In this document: piece after piece, positions 7,223 through 16,091 of the stretch
How the letters are laid out: every line of letters begins with the position of its first letter
Numbering within the stretch: the stretch's first letter is position 1
DNA from: Natrinema amylolyticum
Lineage (GTDB): Archaea; Halobacteriota; Halobacteria; Halobacteriales; Natrialbaceae
Length of the DNA stretch: 64,000 nt
Assembly: GCF_020515625.1 (NCBI RefSeq)
Contig: NZ_JAIWPJ010000004.1
Span: forward strand, 62,001 to 126,000
Direction of reading: 5' to 3'
The notes under the pieces: generated by a model
Database searches by the model: none
Told to the model about the DNA's origin: nothing
Seen by the model: only the letters and a program-made list of their open reading frames with translations
Translations under genes and position numbers: made by a program

Positions 7223-8683
7223 ATGGTAGACGTAGTACGGATTCCGAAGCTCGGGCTGAGTGACTACGGAGATCTCGTCGCCTGGGAGGCCGATACGGGC
7301 GATCGAGTGGAGACGGGGGACGTCGTCGCCGTCCTCGAGTCGGAGAAGGCAAGCGCCGAAATCGAGGCGCCCGCGAGCGGAGTCCTGCTCGCGCAGTACG
7401 TCGAGGAGGGCGAAGAGATCGCGATCGAAGTCGGGAAACCGCTCGCGGTGATCGGCGAGGAGGGGGAATCGGCACCGTCGCTGTCGGAACTCGAGGACGG
7501 AGAAAGCGACGAGCGGCCGGCGGACGCCGGCGAGGCGTCGTCGGCCCCGGACACCGGATCCGCGGACGGCGCGGAAGCCGACGGCGGACCGGTGACCACG
7601 GACGTCAAGGCGACGCCGCGCGCCAAGCGCCGCGCCAACGACGCGGACGTCGATCTGGCGGAAATCGATGGAACCGGACCGCAGGGCGCGGTCACCGAGG
7701 GCGACATCGAGGACTACCTCGAGAGCGGCGGATCGTCGGCAGGGAGCGGTGACGGAGCGTCAGCAGAGGGCGGCGACGAGTCCGATTCCGATGCCGCGTC
7801 CGCGACGGACGACGTCAAGGCGACGCCGCGGGCGAAACACCGCGCCGAGGAGGACGGCGTCGACTTATCTCGGATCGACGGGACGGGCCCGCAGGGAGCG
7901 ATTACCGAAGGTGACGTCGAAGCGTTCGCGGGCGGTGCCGACGCCGACGGTCCCGACGCGTCGGCGGCCGCGAGCGACGAGCAGACCACCGACGGGCTCA
8001 CCGTGACGGAATCGCGGGAACTCACCGGCGCGCGGAAGACGATCGCGGAGCGCCTGAGCCGGAGCGCTCGAGAGAAGCCCCACGTCATGGGGACGCGCGA
8101 TATCGGCATCGAACGGCTCGAAGAGGTCAGGGACCGACTCGAGGAGAAGGGCGTCGACGTCTCACTGAACGACCTCATCCTCCACTTCGTCGGCCGAACG
8201 CTCGAGGATCTCCCGGAGTTCAACGCCCACTTCGAGGACGGCGAACACCGCCTCATCGACGAGGTTAACGTGGGCTACGCGGTCGACAGCGAGAACGGGC
8301 TCATGGTGCCGGTTATCGACGACGTGCCGAACCGCGACCTCGAGGACCTGGCGTCGGAGCGGCAGCGACTCGTCGAGACGGTCCTCGAGAACGAGCACAC
8401 GTCGTCGGACCTCCGGGGCGGGACCTTCACCGTCACCAACGTCGGCGTCTTCGACATGGACGTCTCCTACTCGATCATCAACCCGCCGCAGGTCGCGATC
8501 CTCGCACTGGGTCGGCGCAAGCCGATTCCGGTCGAGCGCGACGGCGACGTCGACTTCGAGCGCGCGATCACGTTCAGTCTCACGATCGACCACCGCGTGC
8601 TCGACGGGGCCGATTCGGGCGCGTTCCTCGAGCGACTCGCCGAGTACCTCGAGTACCCCGGACGGGCGTTCGACGCCGTGTAA
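7223..8683 (+). CDS. dihydrolipoamide acyltransferase (E2) with two peripheral-subunit-binding domains
   Basis: The 486-residue E2 carries acyl groups from E1 to CoA. An N-terminal lipoyl domain occupies about residues 1-80, with the lipoylated Lys42 in VLESEKASAEIEAP. An acidic linker leads to a peripheral-subunit-binding domain at about 127-167 (VKATPRAKRRAND... GPQGAVTEGDIEDYL). A second, nearly identical one lies at about 197-237 (VKATPRAKHRAEE... GPQGAITEGDVEAF). The catalytic domain follows from about 255 and ends with DHRVLDGADSG, holding the active-site histidine and aspartate. Most E2 chains have one binding domain. No E3 gene follows, so E3 must come from elsewhere. The start is set by the TATA box at 7191. 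Confidence 0.93.
   Translation: MVDVVRIPKLGLSDYGDLVAWEADTGDRVETGDVVAVLESEKASAEIEAPASGVLLAQYVEEGEEIAIEVGKPLAVIGEEGESAPSLSELEDGESDERPADAGEASSAPDTGSADGAEADGGPVTTDVKATPRAKRRANDADVDLAEIDGTGPQGAVTEGDIEDYLESGGSSAGSGDGASAEGGDESDSDAASATDDVKATPRAKHRAEEDGVDLSRIDGTGPQGAITEGDVEAFAGGADADGPDASAAASDEQTTDGLTVTESRELTGARKTIAERLSRSAREKPHVMGTRDIGIERLEEVRDRLEEKGVDVSLNDLILHFVGRTLEDLPEFNAHFEDGEHRLIDEVNVGYAVDSENGLMVPVIDDVPNRDLEDLASERQRLVETVLENEHTSSDLRGGTFTVTNVGVFDMDVSYSIINPPQVAILALGRRKPIPVERDGDVDFERAITFSLTIDHRVLDGADSGAFLERLAEYLEYPGRAFDAV
7601..7930 (+). repeat. 210-bp tandem duplication inside the E2 gene (binding domain plus linker)
   Basis: The segment starting GACGTCAAGGCGACGCCGCG at 7601 recurs with the same 20 bases at 7811, exactly 210 bp (70 codons) later. 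Each copy encodes a complete peripheral-subunit-binding domain. DNA identity is highest at the start of the unit and lower in the acidic linker, so the duplication is not brand new. Confidence 0.8.
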
Positions 8684-8722
8684 CGCACAGTCGCTACGAA
8701 ACGGAAATCGAGACGGGTGCTC

Positions 8723-9724
8723 TCAGGGACCGAGCGCGGAATCCGCGAGCACCTCGTCGTGAAACCGCTCGTTCTCCGCGGTTCGGTCGGGCGGAAACAG
8801 GCACATGACGTGATCGACGCCGAGTTCTTCGAGCGCTCGCAGTCGCTCTCGACACGCCTCGGGCGGTCCCGCGACCGCGAAGCGGTCGCCGAGATACTCC
8901 CACACCTCGTCGTCGATGTCCTCGAGCGCGTCTGCCTCTTCGTCGCCGTGCTCCTGCATATCGTGAGCGTCGACGAGCGCGCGGAGGTCGGCTTGCACGT
9001 CGTCGGGCGCTTCCGCGACCGAGAACGTGAAGTTGTGGTAGGCGATCGGTTCGATGACCGGTTTGAGTTTCTCGACGGCTCTCGCTTTGGTTTCCGCGAC
9101 GCAAGTCGGCGTGAGCGTCACGATATCGAGGTCCTCGAGCGACCGCCCGGCCCGTTCGGCCCCTTTGCGAACGTTCGCCAGCCCGAGTTCCTCGACGGTC
9201 TTGGGGTTCGGACCGCCGCCGAAGATGACGCCGTCGGCCACCTCGCCGGCCATCCGCAGCGTCTTCGGGCCCTCCGCAGCGACGTATACGGACACGTCGC
9301 GTCGTCGCGACTCGAGGCGGAACGGCTCGCCGCCGAACGTGACTTCCTCGCCGCGAAGCAGACTGCGGATTTTCGTCGCACTCTCCGCTAGCTCCTCGAC
9401 GGTCGCCGGCTGCTGTCCGACCGAGTAGACGGCGCTGTCGCCGGCGCCGATGCCGAGCACCGTTCGGCCGTCGGCGAGCTGGTCGAGCGAGGCGATCGCG
9501 TTCGCCGTCACCGACGGATGCCGACTCTTCGGGTTCGTGATGCCGGGCGCGAGCGTCAGTTCGTCGGTCGCCGTCGCACACGCCGCGAGCGTGACGTACA
9601 GATCGGTGTAGAGCTGCTGGGAGTCGATCGCCCAGAGGGTGTCCCAGCCCCACGCCTCGAGCGAGCGGGCGTAGTCTCTCGCGTCGGCGACGGAGTCGCT
9701 CGCGACGAAGCCGCCGAATTTCAT
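8723..9724 (-). CDS. LLM-class (luciferase-like, F420/FMN) oxidoreductase
   Basis: The 333-residue protein has the TIM-barrel fold of bacterial luciferase and F420-dependent reductases: MKFGGFVASD at the first strand, WDTLWAIDSQ, LTLAPGITNPKSRHPSVTA with the segment before the cofactor site, and RTVLGIGAGDSAV. The C-terminal FAVAGPPEACRERL is the usual closing element. It resembles methylenetetrahydromethanopterin-reductase-like F420 enzymes more than two-component monooxygenases, but cofactor choice cannot be fixed by eye. Its ATG overlaps the TGA of hyuB, so it is the third gene of the hyuA-hyuB operon and probably acts on the same compound. Confidence 0.88.
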   Translation of the reverse strand: MKFGGFVASDSVADARDYARSLEAWGWDTLWAIDSQQLYTDLYVTLAACATATDELTLAPGITNPKSRHPSVTANAIASLDQLADGRTVLGIGAGDSAVYSVGQQPATVEELAESATKIRSLLRGEEVTFGGEPFRLESRRRDVSVYVAAEGPKTLRMAGEVADGVIFGGGPNPKTVEELGLANVRKGAERAGRSLEDLDIVTLTPTCVAETKARAVEKLKPVIEPIAYHNFTFSVAEAPDDVQADLRALVDAHDMQEHGDEEADALEDIDDEVWEYLGDRFAVAGPPEACRERLRALEELGVDHVMCLFPPDRTAENERFHDEVLADSALGP

Positions 9725-11403
9725 GACTCGTCGGCCGGGTCGTATCCGTAGACGTCTCGAGCGCGCTCTTCCGAAATCAGCCCCCGCTCGACGTCCGCCG
9801 CGACGCGTTCGGGATCGCGGTCCTCGGGATCGCCGTAGCCGCCGGGCGTCGCGGAGACGAGCGTGAGCGTCTCGCCGGGCTCGAGCGTGCCGGGGCCGTT
9901 CGGCGGAACCTCTTTTCCGTCGCTCGAGGAGGCCGTCGTCGCCCGTTTCCCCGATCGACCGCCGCGGAAGCCAGACGGATCGCGGTCGGCGCGGCCGGAA
10001 GTGAGCGCGAAGTACACCGGCCGATCGGTCGGGTTGCGGTACGACGTCCGCATCGCAGGGCCAGACCGATGCTCGCCGGCCCCCTCGGTGTCGGGAACTA
10101 ACGCCGTCTCCTCCCATCGGAGCGGACTGTAGCGTTCGAACATCTCGATAGGGGTGTTCTGTCCGTTGTACGGGAAGTAGACGCCGGGGATTCCGTCCTT
10201 GTCGGCGCTGGGCGGGAGGCCGCCGGCCGTTCCGCCCACGGCGATGAACTCGTCGCCGTTCTCGTCGGCGCCCGAGAACGGCGCGAGTTGAATGCCCGCC
10301 ATCTCGGAGAGCGCCGATTCGGGGACGGCCTGTCCCAACGCGCGAATGAGCGCGTCCTCCGCCCGCGAGTAGGTGAGGTGGCGCCCCATCGTCGCCTTCG
10401 GCCGATCGCAGTTGAGGATCGATCCCTCCGGTGCGGTCACCTCGATGGGCCGGAAGAACCCCTCCGCGTTCGGCAGATCGGGAACGAGCATGCACTTCAC
10501 GATGTACTCGGTGATGGTGATGATGTTCCCGAACGGACAGTTGATCCCGCCCTCGACCTGCGCCGACGTCCCGGCGAAGTCGACCTCGAGGGCGTCGCCG
10601 TCGATCGTCGCGGCGACGTGAATCTCGAGGTCGTGGTCGGCGATGGTGAACTCGATCGAGTCCTCGTACGTGCCGTCGGGCAGGTCGGCGAGTTTCTCGC
10701 GCAGTGCGCGCTCGGTCCGGTCGATGACCTCGCTCGCGACGCGGTCGAACGTCTCGGGGCCCCGCTCGTCGACGATTTCGCGAACGCGTTCCTCGCCGAC
10801 CGTGTTCCCTGATCGCAACGCCTCGAGATCGCCGAGCGCCTGGTGGGGGATCCGGACGTTGCTCCGGATAATGGAGTCGACCGCGTCGTTTCGCTCGCCG
10901 GCCTCGTAGAGCTTCGTCGGCGGAATCAGGATCCCCTCCTCGTACACCTGTTCCGCATCGGTCGACCAGCCGCCGCGGTTCCCGCCGACGTCGTCGGTGT
11001 GACCGAGACTGCCCACGATTCCGACGAGATCACCGTCGTGGAAAACGGGGTTCAGGACGACCACGTCCGACAGGTGACCGCCGCCGATCCAGGGGTCGTT
11101 CGTGATGACGGTATCGCCCGGTTCCAGCGTCTCCGGCGGGAAGTGATCCTCGAGAATGATCCGCGTCGTCCGAGACAGCGCCCCCGAGAGAACGGGGACG
11201 GACTGGTCGGAGAGGCCGATCGCATCGCCGTCGGCCGTCATGACCGCCGTCGAGGCGTCGGCTCCCTCCCGAATGGAGAAGGAGTACGCCAGCCGCTCGG
11301 CGGCGTCGTACATCTCGTCGGCGGTCGCTTGGAGCCTGTTCCACAGCACCTGAGTCTCTAAGCCGGCCGAATCAGCCGTGTCGGTGTCGTCTGTCTCGCT
11401 CAT
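9721..11403 (-). CDS. hyuB: hydantoinase B / 5-oxoprolinase family subunit
   Basis: The 560-residue HyuB-type protein forms ATP-dependent amidohydrolases or carboxylases with HyuA. Family members act on hydantoins, 5-oxoproline, caprolactam, or acetone and acetophenone. Recognisable parts are LWNRLQATADEMYDAAERLAYS near the N-terminus, GDTVITNDPWIGGGHLSD near residue 95, GSLGHTDDVGGNRGGWS with metal-binding-type His and Asp residues, VDFAGTSAQVEGGINCPFG, and LTLVSATPGGYGDPEDRDPE at the C-terminus. Length is normal. It overlaps HyuA upstream by 4 nt and the LLM gene downstream, so three proteins are co-translated. Confidence 0.92.
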   Translation of the reverse strand: MSETDDTDTADSAGLETQVLWNRLQATADEMYDAAERLAYSFSIREGADASTAVMTADGDAIGLSDQSVPVLSGALSRTTRIILEDHFPPETLEPGDTVITNDPWIGGGHLSDVVVLNPVFHDGDLVGIVGSLGHTDDVGGNRGGWSTDAEQVYEEGILIPPTKLYEAGERNDAVDSIIRSNVRIPHQALGDLEALRSGNTVGEERVREIVDERGPETFDRVASEVIDRTERALREKLADLPDGTYEDSIEFTIADHDLEIHVAATIDGDALEVDFAGTSAQVEGGINCPFGNIITITEYIVKCMLVPDLPNAEGFFRPIEVTAPEGSILNCDRPKATMGRHLTYSRAEDALIRALGQAVPESALSEMAGIQLAPFSGADENGDEFIAVGGTAGGLPPSADKDGIPGVYFPYNGQNTPIEMFERYSPLRWEETALVPDTEGAGEHRSGPAMRTSYRNPTDRPVYFALTSGRADRDPSGFRGGRSGKRATTASSSDGKEVPPNGPGTLEPGETLTLVSATPGGYGDPEDRDPERVAADVERGLISEERARDVYGYDPADES

Positions 11404-13472
11404 AGTTCGATAGTGATGTCGTAGTTGTCAGCCACGCTGACGCTCGAGTCGGGATCGGCGACGACCGTCGTCTGGTCGGCCTCGACGACGACGGGGCCGT
11501 CGATCGTCTGGCCCGCCTCGAGCCCGTCCCAGCGGTAGACGTCGGTCGCGATCGTTCCGTCCTCGGGGCCGAAGTAGACGTCGCGGCCGTTCGGTTCGTC
11601 GCTCCCGCCCTCAGGAACGGCGATCTGTGCGGTTTCGGCGGTGCGATCGGCCTCGGCGAGTTCGAGCCGGTACGTGAGTACCTCGACGGGGAACTCCAGG
11701 GTCTCGCGGTTGAACGTCTCCTGATAAGTCCGTTCGAACGCCTCGCGAGCGACGTCGGGCGTCACGTCGTCGATAGCACGTCCCTCGAGGGGCACTTTGA
11801 TCTCGTGACCCTGATCGACGTGGCGCATGTCGAGGCTGAGAGACGCCTCGGTCTCGTCCGGATCGATGCCCGCCCGCTCGAGTACCGCCGCGGCCTCGTC
11901 GCGGAGCGCATCGAACTGTCGCCGGAAGTCTTCGGCGGTCAGCGACGCGAGGACGGCCTGGCTCGTCGAACTGGCTTCGTACATGCGCGGCGCTTCGGTG
12001 AGCCCGATCGAGGACCCGACGCCCGCACCGTACGGACAGACGACCTCGTCGATGTCGAGCTTCCTGGCCACGCGGAACGCGTGCGAGGGGCCGGCGCCGC
12101 CGAGCGCCGTCATCGAGAGTCCGCGAGTGTCGATGCCGCGGGAGGCGGCGTAGCGGCGGAACGCCGTGGCCATGTTCTCGTTGACGACCTCGAACACGCG
12201 CCAGGCGGCCTCGGTCACCGATAGGTCGAGCGGATCGGCGAGCGTCTCGGCGAATATCGACTCAGTGCGCTCCGCCGCCAGCTCCATCCGGCCGCCGTAG
12301 AAGTTCTCGGGGTCGAGGTAGCCGAGCAGGAGCGAAGCGTCCGTCACAGTCGGCTCCTCGCCGCCCTGATTGTAACAGATCGGACCGGGATCGGAGCCGG
12401 CCGACTCGGGACCGACTTCGACGAGTCCGACGTCGTTCACGGAGGCGATCGATCCCCCGCCGGCGCCGATCTCGGTGAGATCGATGAGCGGCGAGACGAG
12501 GTCGTAGCCGCTCCCCTCCTTGAACCGGTGGACGCGGGCGACGTCGGTCTCGTACTTCATGCGGATGTCGCCGTCCTCGACGACCGATCCCTTCGCCGTG
12601 GTGCCGCCCATGTCGAAGGAGAACACGTCGTCGTTGCCGTGGTTCTCGCCGAAGATGCGCGAGGCGAGGACGCCCGCCGCCGGACCGGACTCGACGAGTC
12701 GGATCGGTTCCGCCTTCGCCGTCTGCACGTCGACGATACCGCCCGACGAGGTCATCATGTAGACCTCGCCCGCGAACCCCTCGGACTGAAGCTCGGAACC
12801 GAGGAACTCGAGGTAGTCCGCTACGACGGGTGCGACGTACGCGTTGATGACGGTCGTCGACGTTCGCTCGTACTCTCTGATGACGGGAACGACGTCCGCG
12901 GAGAGCGAGACGTTCAGGTCGGGATACTCGTCTTCGATGACCTCGGCCGCGGCGCGCTCGTGGGTGTCGGACTCGTAGGAGTGCAACAGCGACACGGCGA
13001 CGGAGTCGACGCCGTGGTCCTCGACAAGCGTCCGAGTCCGCTCGCGGACTTCCTCCTCGTCGAGCGGTTCGACTACCTCGCCGTCGTCGGTTAGGCGCTC
13101 GTCCAACTCGAGACGGCGCTGGCGGGGGACCAGCGGGTCGGGATACTCCATCTCCCAGTCGAACATGTCGTAGCGCGACCCGCGCCGGAGTTGGAGCGTA
13201 TCGCGGATTCCCTCGGTCGTGAGCAGCCCCGTCGTCGCTCCCGTGCCTTCGATGAGCGTGTTCGAGACGAGGGTCGTGCCGTGAATGACTGTGTCGAGAT
13301 CGTCGAACGAGACGTCGTTCTCGTCGAGGATCCGACGGGCCCCGGTCAGCGCCCCCTCCGCCGGATTCGCCGGCGTCGTCGGCTCCTTATCGATGGTGAC
13401 CGACCCCGACTCCCGGTCGACCAGCGTGAAGTCGGTGAAGGTCCCGCCGATGTCCATGCCAAGTGTATACAT
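11400..13472 (-). CDS. hyuA: hydantoinase A / 5-oxoprolinase family ATPase subunit
   Basis: The 690-residue HyuA-type protein belongs to the ASKHA ATPase fold. The phosphate-binding MDIGGTFTDFTLVDRE lies at the N-terminus. The hydantoinase_A signature region contains SSGGIVDVQTA, PAAGVLASRIFG and DMGGTTAKGSVVEDG, and TALGGAGPSHAFRVA follows further on. Length matches the N-methylhydantoinase A group and related caprolactamase and acetophenone carboxylase subunits. I chose ATG 13472 (MYTLGMDIGG) because the in-frame extension upstream has no family residues. The substrate is unknown; the adjoining acetoacetate-decarboxylase-like gene makes a ketone or ketoacid a reasonable guess. Confidence 0.92.
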   Translation of the reverse strand: MYTLGMDIGGTFTDFTLVDRESGSVTIDKEPTTPANPAEGALTGARRILDENDVSFDDLDTVIHGTTLVSNTLIEGTGATTGLLTTEGIRDTLQLRRGSRYDMFDWEMEYPDPLVPRQRRLELDERLTDDGEVVEPLDEEEVRERTRTLVEDHGVDSVAVSLLHSYESDTHERAAAEVIEDEYPDLNVSLSADVVPVIREYERTSTTVINAYVAPVVADYLEFLGSELQSEGFAGEVYMMTSSGGIVDVQTAKAEPIRLVESGPAAGVLASRIFGENHGNDDVFSFDMGGTTAKGSVVEDGDIRMKYETDVARVHRFKEGSGYDLVSPLIDLTEIGAGGGSIASVNDVGLVEVGPESAGSDPGPICYNQGGEEPTVTDASLLLGYLDPENFYGGRMELAAERTESIFAETLADPLDLSVTEAAWRVFEVVNENMATAFRRYAASRGIDTRGLSMTALGGAGPSHAFRVARKLDIDEVVCPYGAGVGSSIGLTEAPRMYEASSTSQAVLASLTAEDFRRQFDALRDEAAAVLERAGIDPDETEASLSLDMRHVDQGHEIKVPLEGRAIDDVTPDVAREAFERTYQETFNRETLEFPVEVLTYRLELAEADRTAETAQIAVPEGGSDEPNGRDVYFGPEDGTIATDVYRWDGLEAGQTIDGPVVVEADQTTVVADPDSSVSVADNYDITIEL

Positions 13473-13773
13473 ATGACGTTCATCAGAAGTGACAACGAAC
13501 AGTCTGATATATGTTGGGGTGAGGGGGCCCTGTAGGCGCGACACAAACGATCAAAGGTATGAGCGGCGGGTCACATCCAGTCGGACTCGACAATTCGAGG
13601 AGATCGTCGACCGATCTAGCGAACCGTTCCAGTACTGACTCGAATAGGGTATCCAGCGATGTTTTGCGGACAAAGAGGGGAGGCAATACAACGCAAAGAG
13701 CAGCCGAGAGCGGTGGGTACCGAGGAATCCGGGCGAGCCAAAGCGTTAATATCCGGGCCGATAACCGCAGACT
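13473..13773. other. divergent promoter region between hyuA and the acetoacetate-decarboxylase-like gene
   Basis: About 300 bp without a credible gene. A TATA-like ATATATC on the minus strand near 13509 would drive hyuA with a short leader of about ten nucleotides. A TTAATAT at 13745-13751 would drive the gene at 13774. I see no clear operator. Confidence 0.45.
13745..13751 (+). promoter_or_regulatory. TATA box for the acetoacetate-decarboxylase-like gene
   Basis: TTAATAT is centred 26 bp upstream of ATG 13774, which matches a leaderless transcript. Confidence 0.55.
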
Positions 13774-14559
13774 ATGTCCGGATTTGTTCGATCCCGAGAC
13801 GAGGTCGAGGCGATTCAGGAGCGGATGGCAGAGAACCGCTTTTACGACGCGAAGCAGGTGGCGATCAGGTTCCTGACTCGCGAGTCGACGGTCGATCGGA
13901 TCCTTCCGCCCGGTCTGGAACCGACCGAAGAGCCGATAGTCCGGGTAGACGTGGTCGACGTCGGACGGAGTAACTGCGTCGGCTCGTTCCACGGCGCCGG
14001 AGTCTACGTTCGAGCGCACCACGACGGCCGCGTCGGAGAGTACTGTCTGACCATGCCGATGTCGACGGAGGCCGCGATCACGTGGGGACGAGAGTTGTTC
14101 GGCGAGCCGAAGAAAAAGGCCGATATCTCGCTCGAGCGTGCCGGAAACGAGGTTCATGGACGAGTCTCCCGGCGAAACGAGTCGCTCATCGAAATCGATG
14201 CGACCATGAAAACGAACCGGCAACCCGATCCGAATTCACAGACGATCTACCACTACAAGGCACTCCCCGACGTGACCGGACGAGGGTTCCAGTTCGATCC
14301 GACGCTGGTCCGAGTTACGCTCGAGAGCGACCTCCACACGTTCGAAACCGGTTCCGGGTCGGTCTCGTTGGGAAACGGTTCCGACAGCCCGTTGGGGGAA
14401 CTCGAAATAGAAACGGTTCTCGGAGCGTCGTACACCGAAGCAGACTTGCGTTCGACCCAGGAGAACGTGACCACCGTCGACCCCGAAGCGTTCCTCCCGT
14501 ACGCCTTCGGAACCGGACGTAGCAACGATTGGCTCGAATTGGACAACATCTCCGATTGA
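13774..14559 (+). CDS. acetoacetate decarboxylase (ADC) family protein
   Basis: The 261-residue protein has the ADC fold signature ITWGRELFGEPKKKADI around residue 108. In true ADCs the lysine of this segment forms the Schiff base with the keto substrate. The N-terminal half contains LPPGLEPTEEPIVRVDVVDVG and GVYVRAHHDGRVGEYCLTMPM, both typical of the family. Many ADC-like proteins are not decarboxylases but aldolase-dehydratases or hydrolases, so the reaction is open. It faces away from hyuA and runs tail-to-tail with the alcohol dehydrogenase. A keto-acid role near the hyuAB operon is plausible. Confidence 0.85.
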   Translation: MSGFVRSRDEVEAIQERMAENRFYDAKQVAIRFLTRESTVDRILPPGLEPTEEPIVRVDVVDVGRSNCVGSFHGAGVYVRAHHDGRVGEYCLTMPMSTEAAITWGRELFGEPKKKADISLERAGNEVHGRVSRRNESLIEIDATMKTNRQPDPNSQTIYHYKALPDVTGRGFQFDPTLVRVTLESDLHTFETGSGSVSLGNGSDSPLGELEIETVLGASYTEADLRSTQENVTTVDPEAFLPYAFGTGRSNDWLELDNISD

Positions 14560-14621
14560 AACGTCGCCCGAGTTCTCCCCTCACCGAGGTCCTTCGCGAC
14601 CGTCTACGCGTCTGCGAACTT

Positions 14622-15632
14622 TCAGGGCTCGACGACGAGTTTGCCGACCGTGTTCCGATCGTCCATGTCGGCGAATGCGCGGTCGGCATCTTCGAGCGGA
14701 TATCGCTCGTGGACGACCGGCTCGAGTCGACCGTCTTTGACGAGGTCGACGAGGCGCTCGAGATCCAACTGCGTTCCCATCGTACTCCCGATGATTCGCT
14801 TGTGATTGAGGAAGAGGTCGCCCATGGTGAACGTCGAGGTCGGCCCGGCCGTCTGTCCGCAGACCGCCATTCGTCCGCCGCGTCGCAGGACGTTCACTCC
14901 TACCTCCGAATACGGACCGCTGAGGTGATTGATGGTCACGTCGACGCGGCCGATTTCGAGAACCGCTTCGCGTAACTCGTCAGGGTCACCGGATTCGACG
15001 ACGTGATCGGCACCGAGCGTCTCGAGCCGATCGAGTTTTTCCCGCGAGGTCGACGTCCCGATCGTCCGTGCGCCGAGGATATCGGCGAGTTGGACGGCCG
15101 CCACGCCGACGCCGCCGGTCGCGCCTGGGACGAACACGAGGTCACCCGGACCGACTTCGGCCTCCGTGAGCATTCGAAACGCCGTCATATACGCGACGGG
15201 AATCGCCGCCGCCTCCGCCGGGTCGACGCCGTCGGGGAGGCGAATGAGCCGGTCGGCTTGCACCGCCGCGTACTCCGCGAGGCCGCCGTGATAGAGGTCG
15301 AACCGTTCGCAGAGGGTCTCCGGACCGTCCCGACAGTAACGACAGGAGCCGCAGGTCTGGTTCGGACAGAGGAGGACGCGATCTCCGGGCTCGACGCCGT
15401 CGACACCGTCGCCGACCGCCGAAACGGTACCGGCAACGTCCATCCCGGCGATGTACGGCAACTGTTCCTCGTCCACCCGGAAGCCGTCGCGGAGGATCCA
15501 CAGATCGTGGTGGTTGATCGAACAGGCCTCGACCTCGAGCACCGCCTCTCCGGAACTCGGCTCGGGATCGGCGAACGATTCGACTTCGACGTGCTCCGTA
15601 CTACCGATTCCGGTGAACGCTGCAGCGCGCAT
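14622..15632 (-). CDS. zinc-binding alcohol dehydrogenase family protein (MDR)
   Basis: The 336-residue medium-chain dehydrogenase/reductase has a GroES-like N-terminal domain and a Rossmann domain. CSINHHDLWILRDG gives the first catalytic cysteine region. LLCPNQTCGSCRYCRDGPETLCE supplies the four-cysteine structural zinc lobe, and FVPGATGGVGVAAVQLA near residue 160 is the nucleotide-binding turn. It would oxidise an alcohol or reduce a ketone or enone with NAD(P)(H). Retention of the zinc lobe argues against a zeta-crystallin-type quinone reductase. ATG 15632 (MRAAAFTGIG) is the family-like start. It is convergent with the ADC-like gene. Confidence 0.9.
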   Translation of the reverse strand: MRAAAFTGIGSTEHVEVESFADPEPSSGEAVLEVEACSINHHDLWILRDGFRVDEEQLPYIAGMDVAGTVSAVGDGVDGVEPGDRVLLCPNQTCGSCRYCRDGPETLCERFDLYHGGLAEYAAVQADRLIRLPDGVDPAEAAAIPVAYMTAFRMLTEAEVGPGDLVFVPGATGGVGVAAVQLADILGARTIGTSTSREKLDRLETLGADHVVESGDPDELREAVLEIGRVDVTINHLSGPYSEVGVNVLRRGGRMAVCGQTAGPTSTFTMGDLFLNHKRIIGSTMGTQLDLERLVDLVKDGRLEPVVHERYPLEDADRAFADMDDRNTVGKLVVEP

Positions 15633-16046
15633 ATCAGTTGAATGGAACAGCCGGCGATATATAGCTGCTGTTCGACGAAATGAGTCGGCTGCTTTCCGAT
15701 TCGGTCCGCGAACGATGTTCACGGACACGAGTCTGTGTCACGTGGCCTCAGCCATCGAGGATGCCGCCGATCTCGATCGAGCGACCGCATCGTATCGCGG
15801 TTGTCGGCAGTTTCAGGTGGGCTTTGGCTCGTGCTTCGTCTCGGATCGATCACTGGTGTCGACGCCGCGCTTTACGCGAAACGCTCGTAGCGTTCGCTGG
15901 CGGCTCGAATTCGGACGTGCAGGGCTGTGAATTCAGGTATCGAAATCGATCGCAAGCGCGGTATGTTATCGAGAGAGGCGATGAACGACGGATAAACGGG
16001 TCGGTAGGCCTGTATGTTTATAATCGATCGACTGGAAGTACGGGTG
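15633..16046. other. intergenic region with no supported gene
   Basis: GC-rich but not coding by composition: the open frames are rich in Arg, Ser and Cys. It contains a short inverted repeat at 15880-15894 (AACGCT-CGT-AGCGTT). At its right end is the promoter of the LLM gene at 16088. Confidence 0.5.
16017..16023 (+). promoter_or_regulatory. TATA box upstream of mini-ORF 16047 and the LLM gene
   Basis: TTTATAA is centred 27 bp before ATG 16047 and 68 bp before the LLM start at 16088. The transcript should begin at or next to the mini-ORF start codon. Confidence 0.65.
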
Positions 16047-16091
16047 ATGTTCCGGTGTGAAACGAATTTCAACGGAGGAGACAACGCATGA
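16047..16091 (+). CDS. putative 14-residue leaderless leader peptide coupled to the LLM gene
   Basis: ATG 16047 sits 27 bp after the TATA box centre, the position of a leaderless start. The ORF encodes MFRCETNFNGGDNA and stops at TGA 16089-16091, which overlaps the LLM ATG at 16088 as ATGA. A strong GGAGGAG at 16074-16080 lies inside the mini-ORF, correctly spaced for the main start. The geometry suggests termination-reinitiation coupling. Expression of the peptide is not shown. Confidence 0.45.
   Translation: MFRCETNFNGGDNA

Noticed and set aside
8723-10495. Long frame extending the LLM gene upstream to about 590 codons
   Set aside because: The extra N-terminal part is arginine-rich and lies inside hyuB in another frame. 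The LLM fold starts at ATG 9724.
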